Below the pieces are notes generated by a model. That model had not been told where the DNA came from. It worked only from the letters and a program-made list of their open reading frames with translations, and ran no database searches. From NCBI RefSeq assembly GCF_020520425.1, contig NC_079489.1:15648001-15712000 (forward strand): a DNA stretch of 64,000 nt. The letters are read 5' to 3'. Positions within the stretch are counted from its first letter, which is position 1, and each line of letters starts with the position of its first letter. Below are positions 1 to 11,480 of the stretch, piece by piece. Source of the stretch: Spinacia oleracea. Lineage: Eukaryota; Streptophyta; Magnoliopsida; Caryophyllales; Amaranthaceae. The position numbers were made by a program, and so were the translations under genes.

Positions 1-2746
1 AATCACGCTTCCAAGGGGGATGGGTATGGTTGGTGGACCATCATCAACAAAAAGTCCCGAAGAAAAGGGGAGCCGAACTATATTACGGCATACCCTTACC
101 TCAGTTCTGACCATAATTGGAAGACGGAGTGGTTGCTCGTTCGCGTGCCGACGGATCCGAAGCATCCCCATTTTTATCGCCCTCTAAAGTGGTTTGTGAC
201 TCCTGATCCTGATATGGGAAGCGTGGCTGCTCCGGATCGGAACCATCACCACTACGTGGATCTCCTCCAGTGGTTTTTGGCTCGGGAGGACAACTACAAA
301 CTGCCGTCTAGCTGGCTCCCGAACCTCAACTATATCTTGCGGGAGGACATTCTTGCTGTTGCCGGTCTCAGCAGGATTTTTGACAGGGGTAGGTGTCTTT
401 CGGCTGGGACCGTGTTTCAGTGAGTTTGTCCTCCTCCTTTTTGTCTCGTTTTACTGACTCATTTTTGTGTTTTGTTTCTGCAGAGTACGGCTTTAGCTGC
501 CTTGATCCTGTGATTTTGGGCATCTCTTTGGATCTGAAGACTATTCACGACTCGGCTCCTGATTACAAGTTCGGGAAAGAGAATCCTCGTAATCCTCGCT
601 TGAAGGATTACGTGTTGTCTCCTTCGGGTGTCGCTCGGATATCCGAAGTTCGAGCTGATCCGTGGGATTCTGCCTCCTCTCCCGAAGCTGTTCCAGTGAA
701 GGTCGTGCTTCCTAATTTGAGGACAACCTCAGATCCGGTGAGTGTTTCTATATCCCGAAGTTTTTTGTTTGTCTCTCTTTTTGGTTGGCCGTCGGCTAAC
801 GTCTTGGTCCTGGACCATCTTTTTAGGGTCCTGGGACTGACGCTGTGCCACGTGCCGTTCCTTCGGTTTCATCTCCGGCTCGGATAGATATCTCTTTATC
901 TAGGAACCGGGTACTTCACCCTTTTTTCTTTATTTCTTCCTTTGTCTTCTTTTAAATTTATTGACCCTTGGTCTCCCCTTTTTAGGATCAAAGAAAAAGG
1001 AAGGGTAGCACTCTTCTGAGGTCTTCCGCGCATCCGAAGAAGGCGAAGGCTTCTCAGTCCTCGGAGAAGGTATTTGCTCTGACTTGGAGTTTCTTGTAGT
1101 CCGTCTTTCCCTTTTTCTTTTTTTTTGAAGCTGATCTTTGAACGCTTGTTTTGTAGGAAACGGTTTCGGAAGATATGCCTCCTCCCAAGAATCTCCTTCA
1201 CTTCATGCCTTTGCCAGGGCAGAAGTTGAAGAGTGTGGTGGTTGCGGAGCCGCCGCCCGTGGATCAACCGTTGGCTGAGGAAGATACCATCCCCTCTCCG
1301 CTGAAGCCGTCTACTTCTTTAGGGATCGAGATCCAGGATATCACCAAGGTGATGGAGGCGATTGAAGCCGACCTTGTTCCTGGCTCGGATGCCCCTATCG
1401 TGGCCGAGCAGAAGGAGGAATCTGCTGACGTTCCTCTCGAAAGAGAGAGAAGTCCAGATAAGGAGATGGTGGACCTCACAGGCCCTAATGTTGAGGTTAA
1501 TGTTGAGGTTCCCGAGGCTGAGAAGGAAGTTCCCTCTGCTGAGGAGGAGCAGCCCGAACAGGGTCTGACGAGGAAGAGGCGCCACTCGACCTTGGGTTCT
1601 ACTTCGACCTCGGCCCTGGATAGATTGATCCATGCTGACCCTTGCTCGGATGTTCCGCTGAAACGGATTCCCGAGGAAGTAAGGGAGGCGATGGCTCGCT
1701 ATGCTAGGGCTCCGGTTTTGGGGGAGAATCCCATGGCTCATGTGGGATCTTTGGTGGGTCCCGAAGCTGCTCGGGAGAATCTTCTTCGGGCCAACCCGCA
1801 GTGGAGGGTTCCTGGAGCTGAAGAGAGGAACCCGGTTATGATGGCCCAGTACTATCTGAATGAGGTAAGTGTTGGATTTTCTCTTTTGAGTTGTGCTTTT
1901 GTTTTACGTTTTTCCTACTTTTTCTCATCTTTCCTTCGCTCCCAGGCTGTTTTCTGGTCCTCGTTCGCTTCCGAGTGTAGCTCGGTTGAGGAGAGACAAC
2001 TGAGGAGATATCAGGAGGCTTATGCTCGTGATATTCCTATTTTGGACCAGAAGGCTGGGCAGCTCTTCTCCGAGCTGGTGGAGGTCAAGCAACTATACCT
2101 TCAGTACAGTCGTGAGGCTAGAGCTTAAGCTGAGCAGATCGGGGCCGAAGTTGGGAAGCTCACCTTCCAAGTCGAAGAGGATGCTGAAAAAATAGCTTCC
2201 TTCGACAAGGAGAGGAAAGATATGGCCGCCAAGTTTGCGAGCGAACTTGATGAAAAAGACAGTCTTCTCAAGGAGATGACGTCTAAATTTGAGGCGGCCA
2301 TTAAGCAGAGCCAGGAAGCGGAGGCGAGGCTTCAGCAGTTTGTCAAGCATCGGGAGATTATTCAGAATCAAGCTGACAAGGTGCCTGTTCTCCAGCTGAA
2401 GATCCGAGAGAAGGATGCGGCCATTCGGAAGTTAGAGCAAGAACGAGTTGACCTCTACACTGCTGATCAGTGTAGAGAGCAGTATTGGAATGGCATCCTG
2501 GGTGCTCGGCGCATGTTTGCGAAGCATATGCCTCATTTCCCTTGGAATGAGAAAGTTCCTCTCTGGATGAGGGCCCAGGATCACTTGGTGGAGTGTCAGG
2601 CCGATCGGGACGAAGCTGAAGCTGAACGCCAAGCTGCTCTTGCAGAGGCTCGGGCCCAGAAGGCGACTTCCGAAGGTGACACTACTGCTGGGGGTTCTTC
2701 GAAGGATGCTCCCCTAGGGGCTGCTCCTGAGACTCCCAAGAGTTAG
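1..2746 (+). pseudogene. Antisense extra gene of the gypsy element, 5' partial, six exons, one stop
   Basis: The frame is open from base 1. I read exons 1-388, 484-737, 827-910, 986-1069, 1157-1864 and 1946-2746. All junctions are GT..AG, and the frame is continuous across all five introns, which are 76 to 95 bases long. The only lesion is an in-frame TAA at 2126-2128; the same frame continues to TAG at 2744-2746. The N-terminal part (tryptophan-rich, with a VRVP..PKHPHFYRPLKWF stretch) resembles proteins found in plant retrotransposon extra ORFs, but I cannot name a domain. The middle is acidic and rich in Glu and Pro. The last 200 residues are Ala, Glu, Lys and Gln rich and look like a long coiled coil. 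It runs opposite to gag-pol, as reported for extra ORFs of Tat elements. The start codon and promoter lie outside the window. Function is unknown. Confidence 0.75.
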
Positions 2747-2994
2747 GGATTCGGGCAGTCGTCTTCTTCAGAGTCGGTCGGTTCCAGTTGAGGACTTCCG
2801 AATGTGTGCTTGCCTTTCCCCCTTTTGCCTCGGCGCTGCGTTGTACTTGTTTCTTTTTGCTTTCTTAGTACTTCGGTAGGCCGGTATTGTCTGTTGATGG
2901 CTGCCGATTTTAACTGTTTCATTTTGTTTTCAATTTTTGAGGGTCCTCGGGTATGTACCGAGTTTTGATGTATTTGTACTTCCCCCAAATATTG

Positions 2995-3000
2995 AATAAA
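2995..3000 (+). terminator. Poly(A) signal of the antisense gene
   Basis: AATAAA lies about 250 bases after the last stop of the antisense gene, in a T-rich trailer. No other plus-strand gene nearby could use it. Confidence 0.5.
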
Positions 3001-3062
3001 AAATGAATGTTTGTTACTTGGCTGCCTCTTTTCAATTTTGTACTTCTGCAATTTTAACTCTT

Positions 3063-3390
3063 TGAATCCGTAGATTTTCGAGCTCTTCTTTCTGTAGACT
3101 TGTTAAGAACCCTTTGGTTTTGCGAGTTCTTCAAATCCGTAGATCTGTTAAGAGACTCTTTAATTTTGCGAGTTCTTCAAATCCGTAGATCTGCTAAGAG
3201 ACTCTTTAATTTTGCGAGTTCTTCAAATCCGTAGATCTGCTAAGAGACTCTTTAATTTTGCGAGTTCTTCAAATCCGTAGATCTGCTAAGAGACTCTTTA
3301 ATTTTGCGAGTTCTTCAAATCCGTAGATCTGCTAAGAGACTCCTTAATTTCCAGACTCTTCAAATCCGTCGATCTGCTCAGAGGTCTGGA
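3063..3390. repeat. 46-bp tandem repeat in the gypsy 3' spacer
   Basis: About six to seven copies of a 46-bp unit containing TTTTGCGAGTTCTTCAAATC and CGTAGATCTGCTAAGAGACT. The central copies (about 3135-3335) are nearly identical and the outer ones are diverged. The array lies between the end of pol and the antisense gene, the hypervariable 3' region where plant Ty3/gypsy elements are known to form satellite-like repeats. Confidence 0.9.
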
Positions 3391-3770
3391 TTGTTCTTCC
3401 GATCTCTTGTGGTTCGGAAACCTGGGCAAGAGATCGCTAGTCTGCCTCTTAGTTATGACTTCGGCGATCCGAGGATCTGAGCCGAAGTTTTATAACTCGA
3501 CTCGAGCGACTGTTTGTTGCGAACAAGGTTTATCTGGGTATCGCGAATCCGAGGATTCTGGACGATTCCCAGAAGTGTATGATTTGGTCATTCCTTGCAT
3601 TTTATCAAGGAATGGGCAAAGTCAACCTGCTTTTAGTCTCGGATTGATCAGATCCGAGGCTGCATGTATATATAAAGGGACAATAAATATAGAGATAGGT
3701 TTAATGAAACACATGGTGCCAACGGCTTTCCTCTTCTCATTAAACAACTTACTTGGCTTACAGACAGAGA
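3391..3770. other. Spacer between tandem repeat and integrase end
   Basis: No convincing gene. A TATATATAAAGG-like string at about 3667-3678 would suit a plus-strand promoter, but no plus-strand reading frame follows it. The 127-residue plus-strand reading frame at 3407-3790 has no recognisable features. Confidence 0.4.
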
Positions 3771-6700
3771 TCATACAAAATATTTCTTGAGAACATCGGT
3801 ATTCCAATGGTTCTTCAGGATTGTTCCATCTAACTGTTTCAGCATAAACGTGCCTGGCCTTTTTTCGGAATGGATGATGTATGGTCCTTCCCAAGTGGCT
3901 GAGAGTTTTCCATGGATCCGTCCTTTCTGAACCGAGGCGGCGTTTCTAAGCACTAGATCACCGACTTTTAGGGGTCTAGCGTTGACTCTTCGGTTGTAAT
4001 GCTTGTTGACCCTCTGCAAATAAGCTGCGTTGAGTGTCCTCGCATCGTTCCGAGCTTCGTCCAGTAGGTCGAGAGCTTCGGACAGAAGTTGGTTGTTGCT
4101 TTCTCCTTGGAGCCCATCATACCTGTTGTATGCCTGGATCCTCAAGCTTTCTGTTCCGATTTCCACAGGGATGACAGCCTCGGATCCATATACAAGGTGG
4201 AATGGTGTTTGCCCGGTAGCTTCTTTCTCAGTGGTCCGAAGGGACCATAGCGTTCCGGGTAGCTCTTCTAACCATTTGTTCTTGTCATCCTCGACTCTTT
4301 TTTTGAGTGCGTTGAGGATGAGTTTGTTAGCAGCTTCGGCTTGCCCGTTGCTTTGCGGGTGGCAAACTGCCGAGTAAGCTAGGTGTATGCCGAACTGCTT
4401 GCACCATTTTTGCAACGGGGTGTTGTCGAACTGTTTCCCGTGGTCGAAGACCATCAGTCTTGGTATGCCGAACCTTGTGATGATGTTCTGCCATATGAAC
4501 TTGCGGACCTGAGGTTCGGTGATGGAGGAGACAGCTTCAGCTTCGATCCATTTGCTAAAATAGTCGACTCCTACAATCAACCACTTCTTCTGGTTCGTAG
4601 CTGAGGGGAAGGGACCAATGATGTCTAACCCCCACTGTGCGAATGGTAAGGGATACAGTGTTGATTGTAGGGTTTGAGCTGGTTGATGGATAGCTGGTGC
4701 GAACTTTTGGCATTTCTCGCATTTCCTTGCCATCTGTTTTGCCTCGGAAACCATAGTGGGCCACCAGTATCCGGCCCGAAGGGCTTTGTGTGCCAATGTC
4801 CTGCCTCCGATGTGGTTTTCGCATATCTCGAGGTGGATTTCTCTTAGGATGTAGTCAGCGTCTGTTGGACCCACACATTTTAGCAGCGGAGCGGAGAATG
4901 ATTTCCTCATGAGTTCTCCTTCGGCGCTGATGATGAACCACTTGTTGAATCTTTTCAGTTTTCTCGCCTGCAGCTTATCTTCGGGAAGTTCTCCCCTTTC
5001 TTTGTACGCAACTACTGCGTCCATCCAGCTGGGTTCGGTACGTAAACTGCATATTGTGGTGGGTAGCAAGTCAATGCTTCTCTCTTGGTGAACTTCCACG
5101 TGGACCGACCTGTTTAGGTCGATGAGTGTTGAGCTTGCGAGTTTTGACAGTGCGTCTGCTTGCGTGTTTTGTCCTCGGGGGATGAGAATGAATTCAAAGG
5201 ATCTTAACTTTGACGTTAAGGATTTAATTTTTCCTAAGTAAGCTGTCATGCTGGGCCACTTGGCCTCATACTCCCCTCGGATCTGGTTGGCTACAAGCTG
5301 GGAATCAGTTTTGAGGCAAACATGCTCGGCCTCCAGGGATAAGCAAAGCTCTATCCCCGCGATTGCGGCCTCATATTCGGCCTCGTTGTTAGTTGCTTTG
5401 AAGCCGAACTTCAATGCATACTCTATGCTTTTCCCCGTCGGGGGGATTAGTACAACTCCTGCTCCTGAGCCGTTTATTGTGGAAGATCCGTCAGTGAAGA
5501 CCTCCCAAGTGCTTTTCGTATCATCCAGCATTTCCTGGTATGAGCACTCGGCCAAGAAGTCTGCCAACGCCTGTGCTTTGATGGCGGTCCTCGGCTGATA
5601 TTTGATGCCGAACTCTGATAGTTCGAAGGCCAGGCAGCCAATCTTCCTGACCTCTCTATTTTGTCGAGTACTTTCTCGAGCGGTTGGTCAGTTAGTACTG
5701 TGATCTGGTGGGAGTCGAAGTATGGCCTCAGTTTTCGTGCAGCTACCACTACTGCATATGCGACTTTCTCGATGAGCGGGTACCGAGTTTCGGCCCCTGT
5801 GAGTGTTCGGCTGGTGAAGTAGATTGGCTGTTGCTTCTTCTCTTCTTCCCGAAGAAGCACTGCGCTGACGGTTCCAGGGCTGACTGCGACATATAGGTAC
5901 AGGGTTTCCCCCTCCTTTGGTCTGGCCAGTGTCGGCAGTTGAGCTAGGTGGGCTCTGAGTTGCTGAAAAGCTTCTTTTTGCTCCTGTTCCCATATCAGTT
6001 CGGGATCCACCTTCCTCGGGACCCCCTTTTTCTTGACTGGTTCTGCTTCTCCCCCGGGGAGGCTCTTTGGTTTTAGTGCTTTGAAGAAGGGGGCTCCCTT
6101 GTCCGAGGCTTTTGATATGAACCTTGTTAGTGCGGCTAACCTGCCGGTTAGCCTCTGCACGTCTCTCTTGGTCCTCGGCTCAGGTAAATCCAATGCCGCT
6201 TGGACTTTGTCTGGGTTCGCATCGATTCCTCTTTCGCTCACCATGAATCCGAGGAACTTCCCTGACTTCACCCCGAAGACACATTTCTTTGGGTTCAGCT
6301 TCATGCTGTATTTCCTCAGATTTCCGAAGGTCTCTGCCAAGTCTTTGACATGGTCTTCCTCTTTGATGCTTTTTACGATGGAGTCATCCACATAGACCTC
6401 GACATTCCTCCCTTTCTGGTCGGCGAAGACGTGATCAACTAGCCTCTGCTAGGTGGCTCCGGCATTTTTCAAGCCGAAAGGCATCATTTTGTAGTTGAAC
6501 ACTCCTGCGCTTGTGATGAATGATGTCTTTGCCCTGTCGTCAGGGTGCATGAACACTTGGTGGTAGCCTGAAAAGGCATCCATGAAGCTGAGCAGTGCAT
6601 GGCCGCTGGTGGAGTCAACCAATTGATCTATCCTTGGTAGGGGATAGCAGTCTTTGGGGCAGGCTCGGTTCAGATCTGTGAAATCCACGCACATTCGCCA

Positions 6701-9523
6701 GGAGCCGTTCGCTTTCTTGACCATCACCACGTTGGCCAACCATTTTGGGTACATGCATGGCTCGATGAATCCGGCCTCCTGCAACTTTTTCACCTCTTCG
6801 GCGATGGCTTTGTTTTTCTCCGAGGAGTAATTCCTCTTCTTTTGTTTGATTGGCCGAGCTTCAGCGTTGACGTCCAGCTTGTGACAAATCAGCTTCGGAT
6901 TTATCCCTGGCATATCTGCTGCTGACCATGCAAAAATGTCTTTGTGATCCCTGAGTAGTTGGATCAAATCGATTCGGAGCCCCGAGCTTAGGCCTTTGCC
7001 TATTCGGACGCTCCTGTCTGAACCTTCTTCGAGGAAGATATCCTCCATTTCTTGATCCGGTTCAGGAGACAGGGTTTCGGGGCGGGCATCGACTTCTGCG
7101 GGAGACAAGCTGCTCATGCCTGCCTTCCTCCTTTTTGCCTCACTCTCCTCTCTTGGAGCATCTTTCTCCGCCTCCGAACCGTCTCCTAACTTGGGCTTTC
7201 GGACGGCGGTGTGGCAGGTTCTTCTCGCAACCTCTTGATCACCTCTAATTCGTTCGGCGAATCCTGCGTCCGAGACGTATATCATCAGTTGATGGTATGT
7301 GGAGGGGACTGCCTGCATCTTGTGAATCATGGTTCTTCCCATGATTACGTTGTATACGGAGTCGCAGTCCATCACCAGGAATTCGTCCCGAAGGGTTTTT
7401 GCTGCTTGGCCTTCGCCCACTGTGACTGGCAAGGTGATCTTTCCTCGAGGGATAGCTGCGGATCCGTTGAATCCGATCAGGGGGTAGCTGACTTTCGTCA
7501 GTGCTTCCTCTGACTCTTCGAGGATCAGTTGCTCGAAGCAGTTTCTGAAGATGATGTTGACGGCACTTCCTCCGTCGACCAACACTCGGTGTACGTTGTG
7601 GTTATTGAGGTCCATGGAAATGACTAGAGGATCGTCATGTTTGTACTGGACTCCGAAGCAATCATCGGCAGTGAAGGTCATGTTCGGGGGGTGTGGTTGG
7701 TTGTCTCCCACTGCGCTGAAGTTGACTCGATGGGAGAGAGCTCTTAGGTGTTTCTTGCTGGCATGGCCAGACTTCTGTCCCCCGAACACCACTAGGATGT
7801 CATTCTTCTTGTGCATTGTTGCTTCGTAGACCCTTTTCTGGGGTTGCTCGTGTTGTTTGCCACTCGCGGCCTTTTCTTTTTCTTCCCTTCGGTCTAACAA
7901 GTACTGTTTCAGGTAGCCTCGGCGAACGAGGTCCTCAATGTTGTCTTTCAGCGAGTTACATTCTTCGGTGTGGTGACCGAAGTCATCATGAAACTCGCAC
8001 CATTTGTTCTTGTTTCTCCGAGCTGGGTTGGACTTGAGCTTCCCAGGTAGTTTCCACTGTTCATCATTTCTGTTGAGGCTAAAGATTTCTTTTCGGGGCA
8101 GAGTTAGTGGAGTGTAGTTAGTGTATCTGGGTTGAAGTTCACCCCTTCTCCCGTCTTTCTTCGGGCTCATCTCTCTAACTCCTACTTTCTCCTTCCCTTT
8201 CCTTGAGCCGCCCTCGGGCTTGCTCTGGGTATTTTTTGTTTCTCTCGGATCCGACGATCCTTTCAACCTTGCAGCGGCTTTGTTGAACTCTTCGGTTCTG
8301 ATGAACGCATCAGCCATTTGGAGCACGTCGGCTATTTTGGAGGGGTTTTTCATCGAGAGCTTATCACGGAATTTCCCTTCCTGGAGCGCGTGTTTCAAGG
8401 CGAAGATGGCCACATCTGGCTGTAAGTTTGGTATGCTTGTTGATTCCTTCATGAATCTGGCCATGAACTCTCTTAGACTTTCGTCTTTCTCTTGTTGGAT
8501 TGAGGTCAGTTCTGCCGTGGTTCGCTCGGGGCGATTGTTGCTCACGAACTGTGTGCAGAATCTCTTTTTCAGCTTCTTCCAGCTTTTGATCGATCCCTTC
8601 GGCAGCGATCTAAACCATTCTCCCGCTACTCCGGTTAGCGTGGTTGGGAAATATTTACACCAACATGCTTCGGAGTAGGGACTCAAGAACATTTGCTGCT
8701 CGTAGGAGATGACATGATCCCTTGGATCCGTGATTCCGCTATACGTCAGGTGTGCTGGCAGTCTTACCTTTGGTATCTCTTCCCTGATCAGCTCGTCCGA
8801 GAAAGGGGATGACGTGGGAGTCATGATTCTTTTCTCGAGTCTAGCCCTGATGCCCTCGTTCGCCGAGGTTCTGTGATTAGAATGTTCGGGCGTATGATGG
8901 GGGCTAGGGGTTCGGTCATGCCTCCTGTCTCTTCTTCTTTCTCGGCTACTGACCTCGGGTCGTTCGCCAGATCTTCTTGATTCGCCTACCCCGAGTCTCG
9001 TATGGATCGAGGGTCTTAACCTTGAGTGGACCGAAGGCCTCAACCTGCTGAGCACCGAGCTTCGGATCCGAGTGTTACGAGTAGTCGATTCGCTTTGGAG
9101 AGCTGTTGGAGTAGGCGATGGTTTTGCGAACCAATCTGGTTGTTGTTGTGCCCTTTTTTGGGTGTCCCACGTGCTTTCCATCCATCTCGACGTCAGGTGT
9201 GTTCCTGCCAAGGGGAGGAGCTCTCGTTCGGGTCTGGACACTTCTACACTGGGCTGCTCGTTCAGCCTTCGCCTGGTCCTCCTCTCTTCTCTGCGGTCTT
9301 TTGCCAATCCTTGCTGCTTCTCATTGAAGAGGAAGTTTTGCATAATGGTCATGGCCGCAGTGAGCTCTTCCCTAGTTGGAATCGGAGGTCCTGCGTTTGT
9401 GGCGGTCGTAGCCCTACTTGGCTGTGACCTCGCCATCGATTGAGGGTGCTCCTCTTCGTCAGATTCCGAATCTGACCGCACTATCATATCGTCATCATTA
9501 TTGTTGATAATATCATTAACCAT
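3771..9523 (-). pseudogene. gag-pol polyprotein of the gypsy element, interrupted
   Basis: One 1024-codon frame (9523-6449) holds gag, protease and the start of RT. Gag has the capsid-like block near residues 255-420 and a C-x2-H-x4-H-x4-C-like knuckle (CEFHDDFGHHTEEC) near residue 510. The protease motif is LVDGGSAVNII near residue 648, with DGGS where DTG/DSG is usual. RT begins near residue 880 with CVDFTDLNRACPKDCYPLP. TAG at 6449-6451 then interrupts RT. The same frame resumes with YVDDSIVKSI and the Ty3 RNase H. A single-base shift near 5628-5633 moves into the frame ending at 3771, which carries a second RNase H (VFTDGSSTINGSGAG), the integrase HHCC zinc finger (HIGGRTLAHKALR..CEKCQKF) and the core D (WGLDIIGP), D (VFDHGKQFD) and E (NGQAEAANK). 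The catalytic set survives apart from the two breaks. No joined protein is given. Confidence 0.92.
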
Positions 9524-9579
9524 TTTGCAGAAAGAGGTGGTTAATGTCTTTCAAAGGCTTTGAAGTGTTCTTCCCCACA

Positions 9580-9589
9580 GACGGCGCCA
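9580..9589 (-). other. Primer binding site of the gypsy element
   Basis: On the minus strand TGGCGCCGTC follows the LTR end (CA at 9594-9593) after three bases. The first nine bases match the 3' end of plant tRNA-Asp as I remember it. The identity of the tRNA is from memory; the position directly after the LTR is seen. Confidence 0.6.
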
Positions 9590-9592
9590 AAT

Positions 9593-10018
9593 TGTTCCGG
9601 TGTTGTAAAGATGGAAACAATGGGCTTCGAATGAAGGCCCTTTCGTATGTGTTGAAGATCTTGCTTGCTTGAATGAGTCGAGTCCGAATTCACCTGCACA
9701 AGAGCAAAGTCACTAGCCTCGGGGGTGTTTCCGAGGAAAGCCCCTCCGATGCCTAAGTAAGAATGATGCTCGGAATCTAGAGAGAAGTTCTCTAGAAGAG
9801 TAGTCTTAAGGCGATAAATTGGACGTACCTTGAGGTGTGAGCCTTGGCGGCCTATTTATAGTGTTTGCATAATAAATGCCCATAGGTCATTTATTGCTAT
9901 TGGGCCTTGGGCCTTGATGGATGGCTGACTAGCCATTGGTAGGTTTGATGTTGTTTGTTTAGAGCCATTGGGCTTTGGACTTAGTGGCCCAATTGAGAAT
10001 CAATTGGGAGCCCAAACA
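9593..10018 (-). repeat. 5' LTR of the gypsy element (probable limits)
   Basis: On the minus strand the segment starts TGTTTGGGCTCC at 10018 and ends CACCGGAACA at 9593, immediately before the primer binding site, giving TG...CA ends and about 426 bp. It contains a TATA box. The partner LTR is outside the window, so the outer boundary and the target duplication (GCGGA predicted) cannot be verified. Confidence 0.65.
9851..9860 (-). promoter_or_regulatory. TATA box in gypsy 5' LTR
   Basis: The minus strand reads TATAAATAGG, about 260 bases before the LTR inner end, a normal distance for an LTR promoter driving gag-pol. Confidence 0.65.
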
Positions 10019-10143
10019 GCGGATATTTTGGGTAAAGAAATATGGCAAAAAATAGTGCAGATTCTAATTGGGAAGAACATTTGGTAATGCCAAAAATAGA
10101 AACGGAAAGAACATTTAGGAACAGAGAGAGTAATAAAGAATAA

Positions 10144-10410
10144 CCTCAATTTTGCGACTGAGGTTAGATGGCTATATGAGAATTGACTCGAATTTCCCAA
10201 CTTTAATATTACTAGAAACAAATAGAAAAACCTCAATTTTGCGATTGAGGTTAGATGGCTATATGAGAATCGACTTGATTGTCCCGATTTTAACATTACT
10301 AGAAACTAATAAAGAACATCCTCAATTTTGCGATTGAGGTTAGACGGCTATATGAGAATTGACTCGAATGTTCCTACTTTGACATTACCAGAAACAAAAT
10401 CAGATATTCG
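10144..10410. repeat. Three tandem copies of an 87-89 bp unit
   Basis: Units start at 10144, 10231 and 10320, each beginning CCTCAATTTTGCGA and containing TTAGATGGCTATATGAGAAT (or a close variant). Each starts with a small hairpin (CCTCAATTTTGCGATTGAGG). The array lies between the gypsy LTR and the Helitron start. Its origin is unknown. Confidence 0.9.
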
Positions 10411-10719
10411 TCAACCTGATATGAGGTTACTAGGTCATTTGAACCAACATCTACTACTTTATACTAAAACAGACACCAGGAATGACACATCACACATGAC
10501 ACTTCCTGGTGTAATTTTTTCCCGCCAGAAACCTATTTCCTAAAATATATCTACTTTTTTTCCTATCATTTTTTTTTTATAAATGGTTTATGTATAGAAA
10601 AAAAAATTGGATTACAGAATATGATAATAATAAATACCACATAATAATTTGTTCAAAATTATTTTGGAAATAATTTAATCAAATCGGTATATCAATAATG
10701 AAAAATAGCATATTAAGCA

Positions 10720-10729
10720 TATAAAATAT
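10720..10729. repeat. Left target-site duplication of the MULE
   Basis: TATAAAATAT here is repeated exactly at 28071-28080. The uninterrupted Helitron copy at 35120-35575 has this sequence once, at the corresponding place. MULEs typically make 9-bp duplications; the tenth base may be chance. Confidence 0.85.
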
Positions 10730-10745
10730 ACAAAAACTTGAATAA

Positions 10746-10756
10746 GGCGGACTGAC
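10746..10756 (+). repeat. Left subterminal inverted repeat of the MULE
   Basis: GGCGGACTGAC lies 16 bases inside the left end; the inverse copy lies 17 bases inside the right end (28043-28053). The GC-rich flank (10757-10830) contrasts with the AT-rich interior. Confidence 0.7.
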
Positions 10757-10854
10757 AGCGTCAGACGGGTGACGTGGCAGCGCGGGTCGTGACGAGGGTC
10801 AGGACGCGGGTCAAATCCGATTCGGGTCGAAAACGGTTATTTTTTCGGGTTTAG

Positions 10855-10863
10855 TATAAAAGG
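10855..10863 (+). promoter_or_regulatory. TATA box of the ULP-like gene
   Basis: TATAAAAGG lies about 110 bases inside the GC-rich left terminus of the MULE and upstream of a pyrimidine-rich leader. The position in the element's terminus fits MULE genes being driven from the ends. Confidence 0.6.
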
Positions 10864-11180
10864 TTTTCTTTCCCACGTTTTTGCCCATTTTCAAATCACT
10901 GTTCACTTTTAGAGAGAGAAACCGCCGAGTTCTTCCATTTCAGGAGAGAGAAAGCTTCTACTATTTGATCTTCTCTTCGATTTCTTCAATTTCTGTAAGT
11001 TTTTTGCATTTTCACTTGTTTTTCTTTGTTCGTGTGTAGTTCTTACTGATTTATCCTCTTTTTTTTCGTTCGATTTAGGGTTTTGAAGGTGTGATTGTGA
11101 TATTTTCCGATTTACTTCAAGTTTCGGTAAGTTCTTTCTATTTTCATCTACTTTTTGTTCAATTTTGTCATCATTTGATG

Positions 11181-11480
11181 TTCGTTTTGTTTCTTACTGT
11201 TTTTGGTTTTGATTTAGGGTTTTGTAATTGTGATTTGTGATAATTTTGGTTGTTCTTCATTTTCGACAATATTTTTGAAGTTTTGTTGTCATTTTTTCTT
11301 CTTTTTGTTCAATTTTGTTATCATTTGAAGTTCGTTTTTGTTTCTTACTGTTTTTGGTTGTGATTTAGGGTTTTGTAATTGTGATTTGTGATACTTTTGG
11401 TTGTTCTTCATTTTCGACAATATTTTTGAAGCTTCTTGTCCTTTTTCCTTCTTTTTGTTCAATTTGTTCATAATTTGAAG
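11181..11480. repeat. 150-bp tandem duplication in the ULP gene leader
   Basis: Two copies, starting at about 11181 and 11331, share TTTCTTACTGTTTTTGGTT, GATTTAGGGTTTTGTAATTG and CATTTTCGACAATATTTTTG. It lies in the non-coding leader, where GTAAGTT-like donors (about 10995, 11126) and TTTAG-type acceptors suggest 5' UTR introns. Confidence 0.85.

Larger units (their letters stand above)
1..10018 (-). mobile_element. Ty3/gypsy LTR retrotransposon, Tat-like, 3' end outside window
   Basis: Read on the minus strand, the order is 5' LTR (9593-10018), primer binding site, gag-protease-RT-RNase H-RNase H-integrase (9523 to 3771), a spacer with tandem repeats, then an extra gene on the opposite strand (1-2746). 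The 3' LTR must lie left of base 1. Integrase downstream of RT makes it Ty3/gypsy. A second RNase H of the TDGSS type plus an extra ORF between pol and the 3' LTR is the known arrangement of the plant Tat lineage (Ogre, Retand, Grande relatives). The polyprotein frame has one stop and one frameshift, so this copy is probably not autonomous. Lineage is inferred from architecture, not from a tree. Confidence 0.85.

Noticed and set aside
3407-3790. 127-residue plus-strand frame after the tandem repeats
   Set aside because: It overlaps the integrase end on the other strand, with no motif and no splice link to the antisense gene, whose poly(A) signal lies before it.
9026-9443. Plus-strand frames over the gag start
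   Set aside because: Shadows of the minus-strand gag frame.
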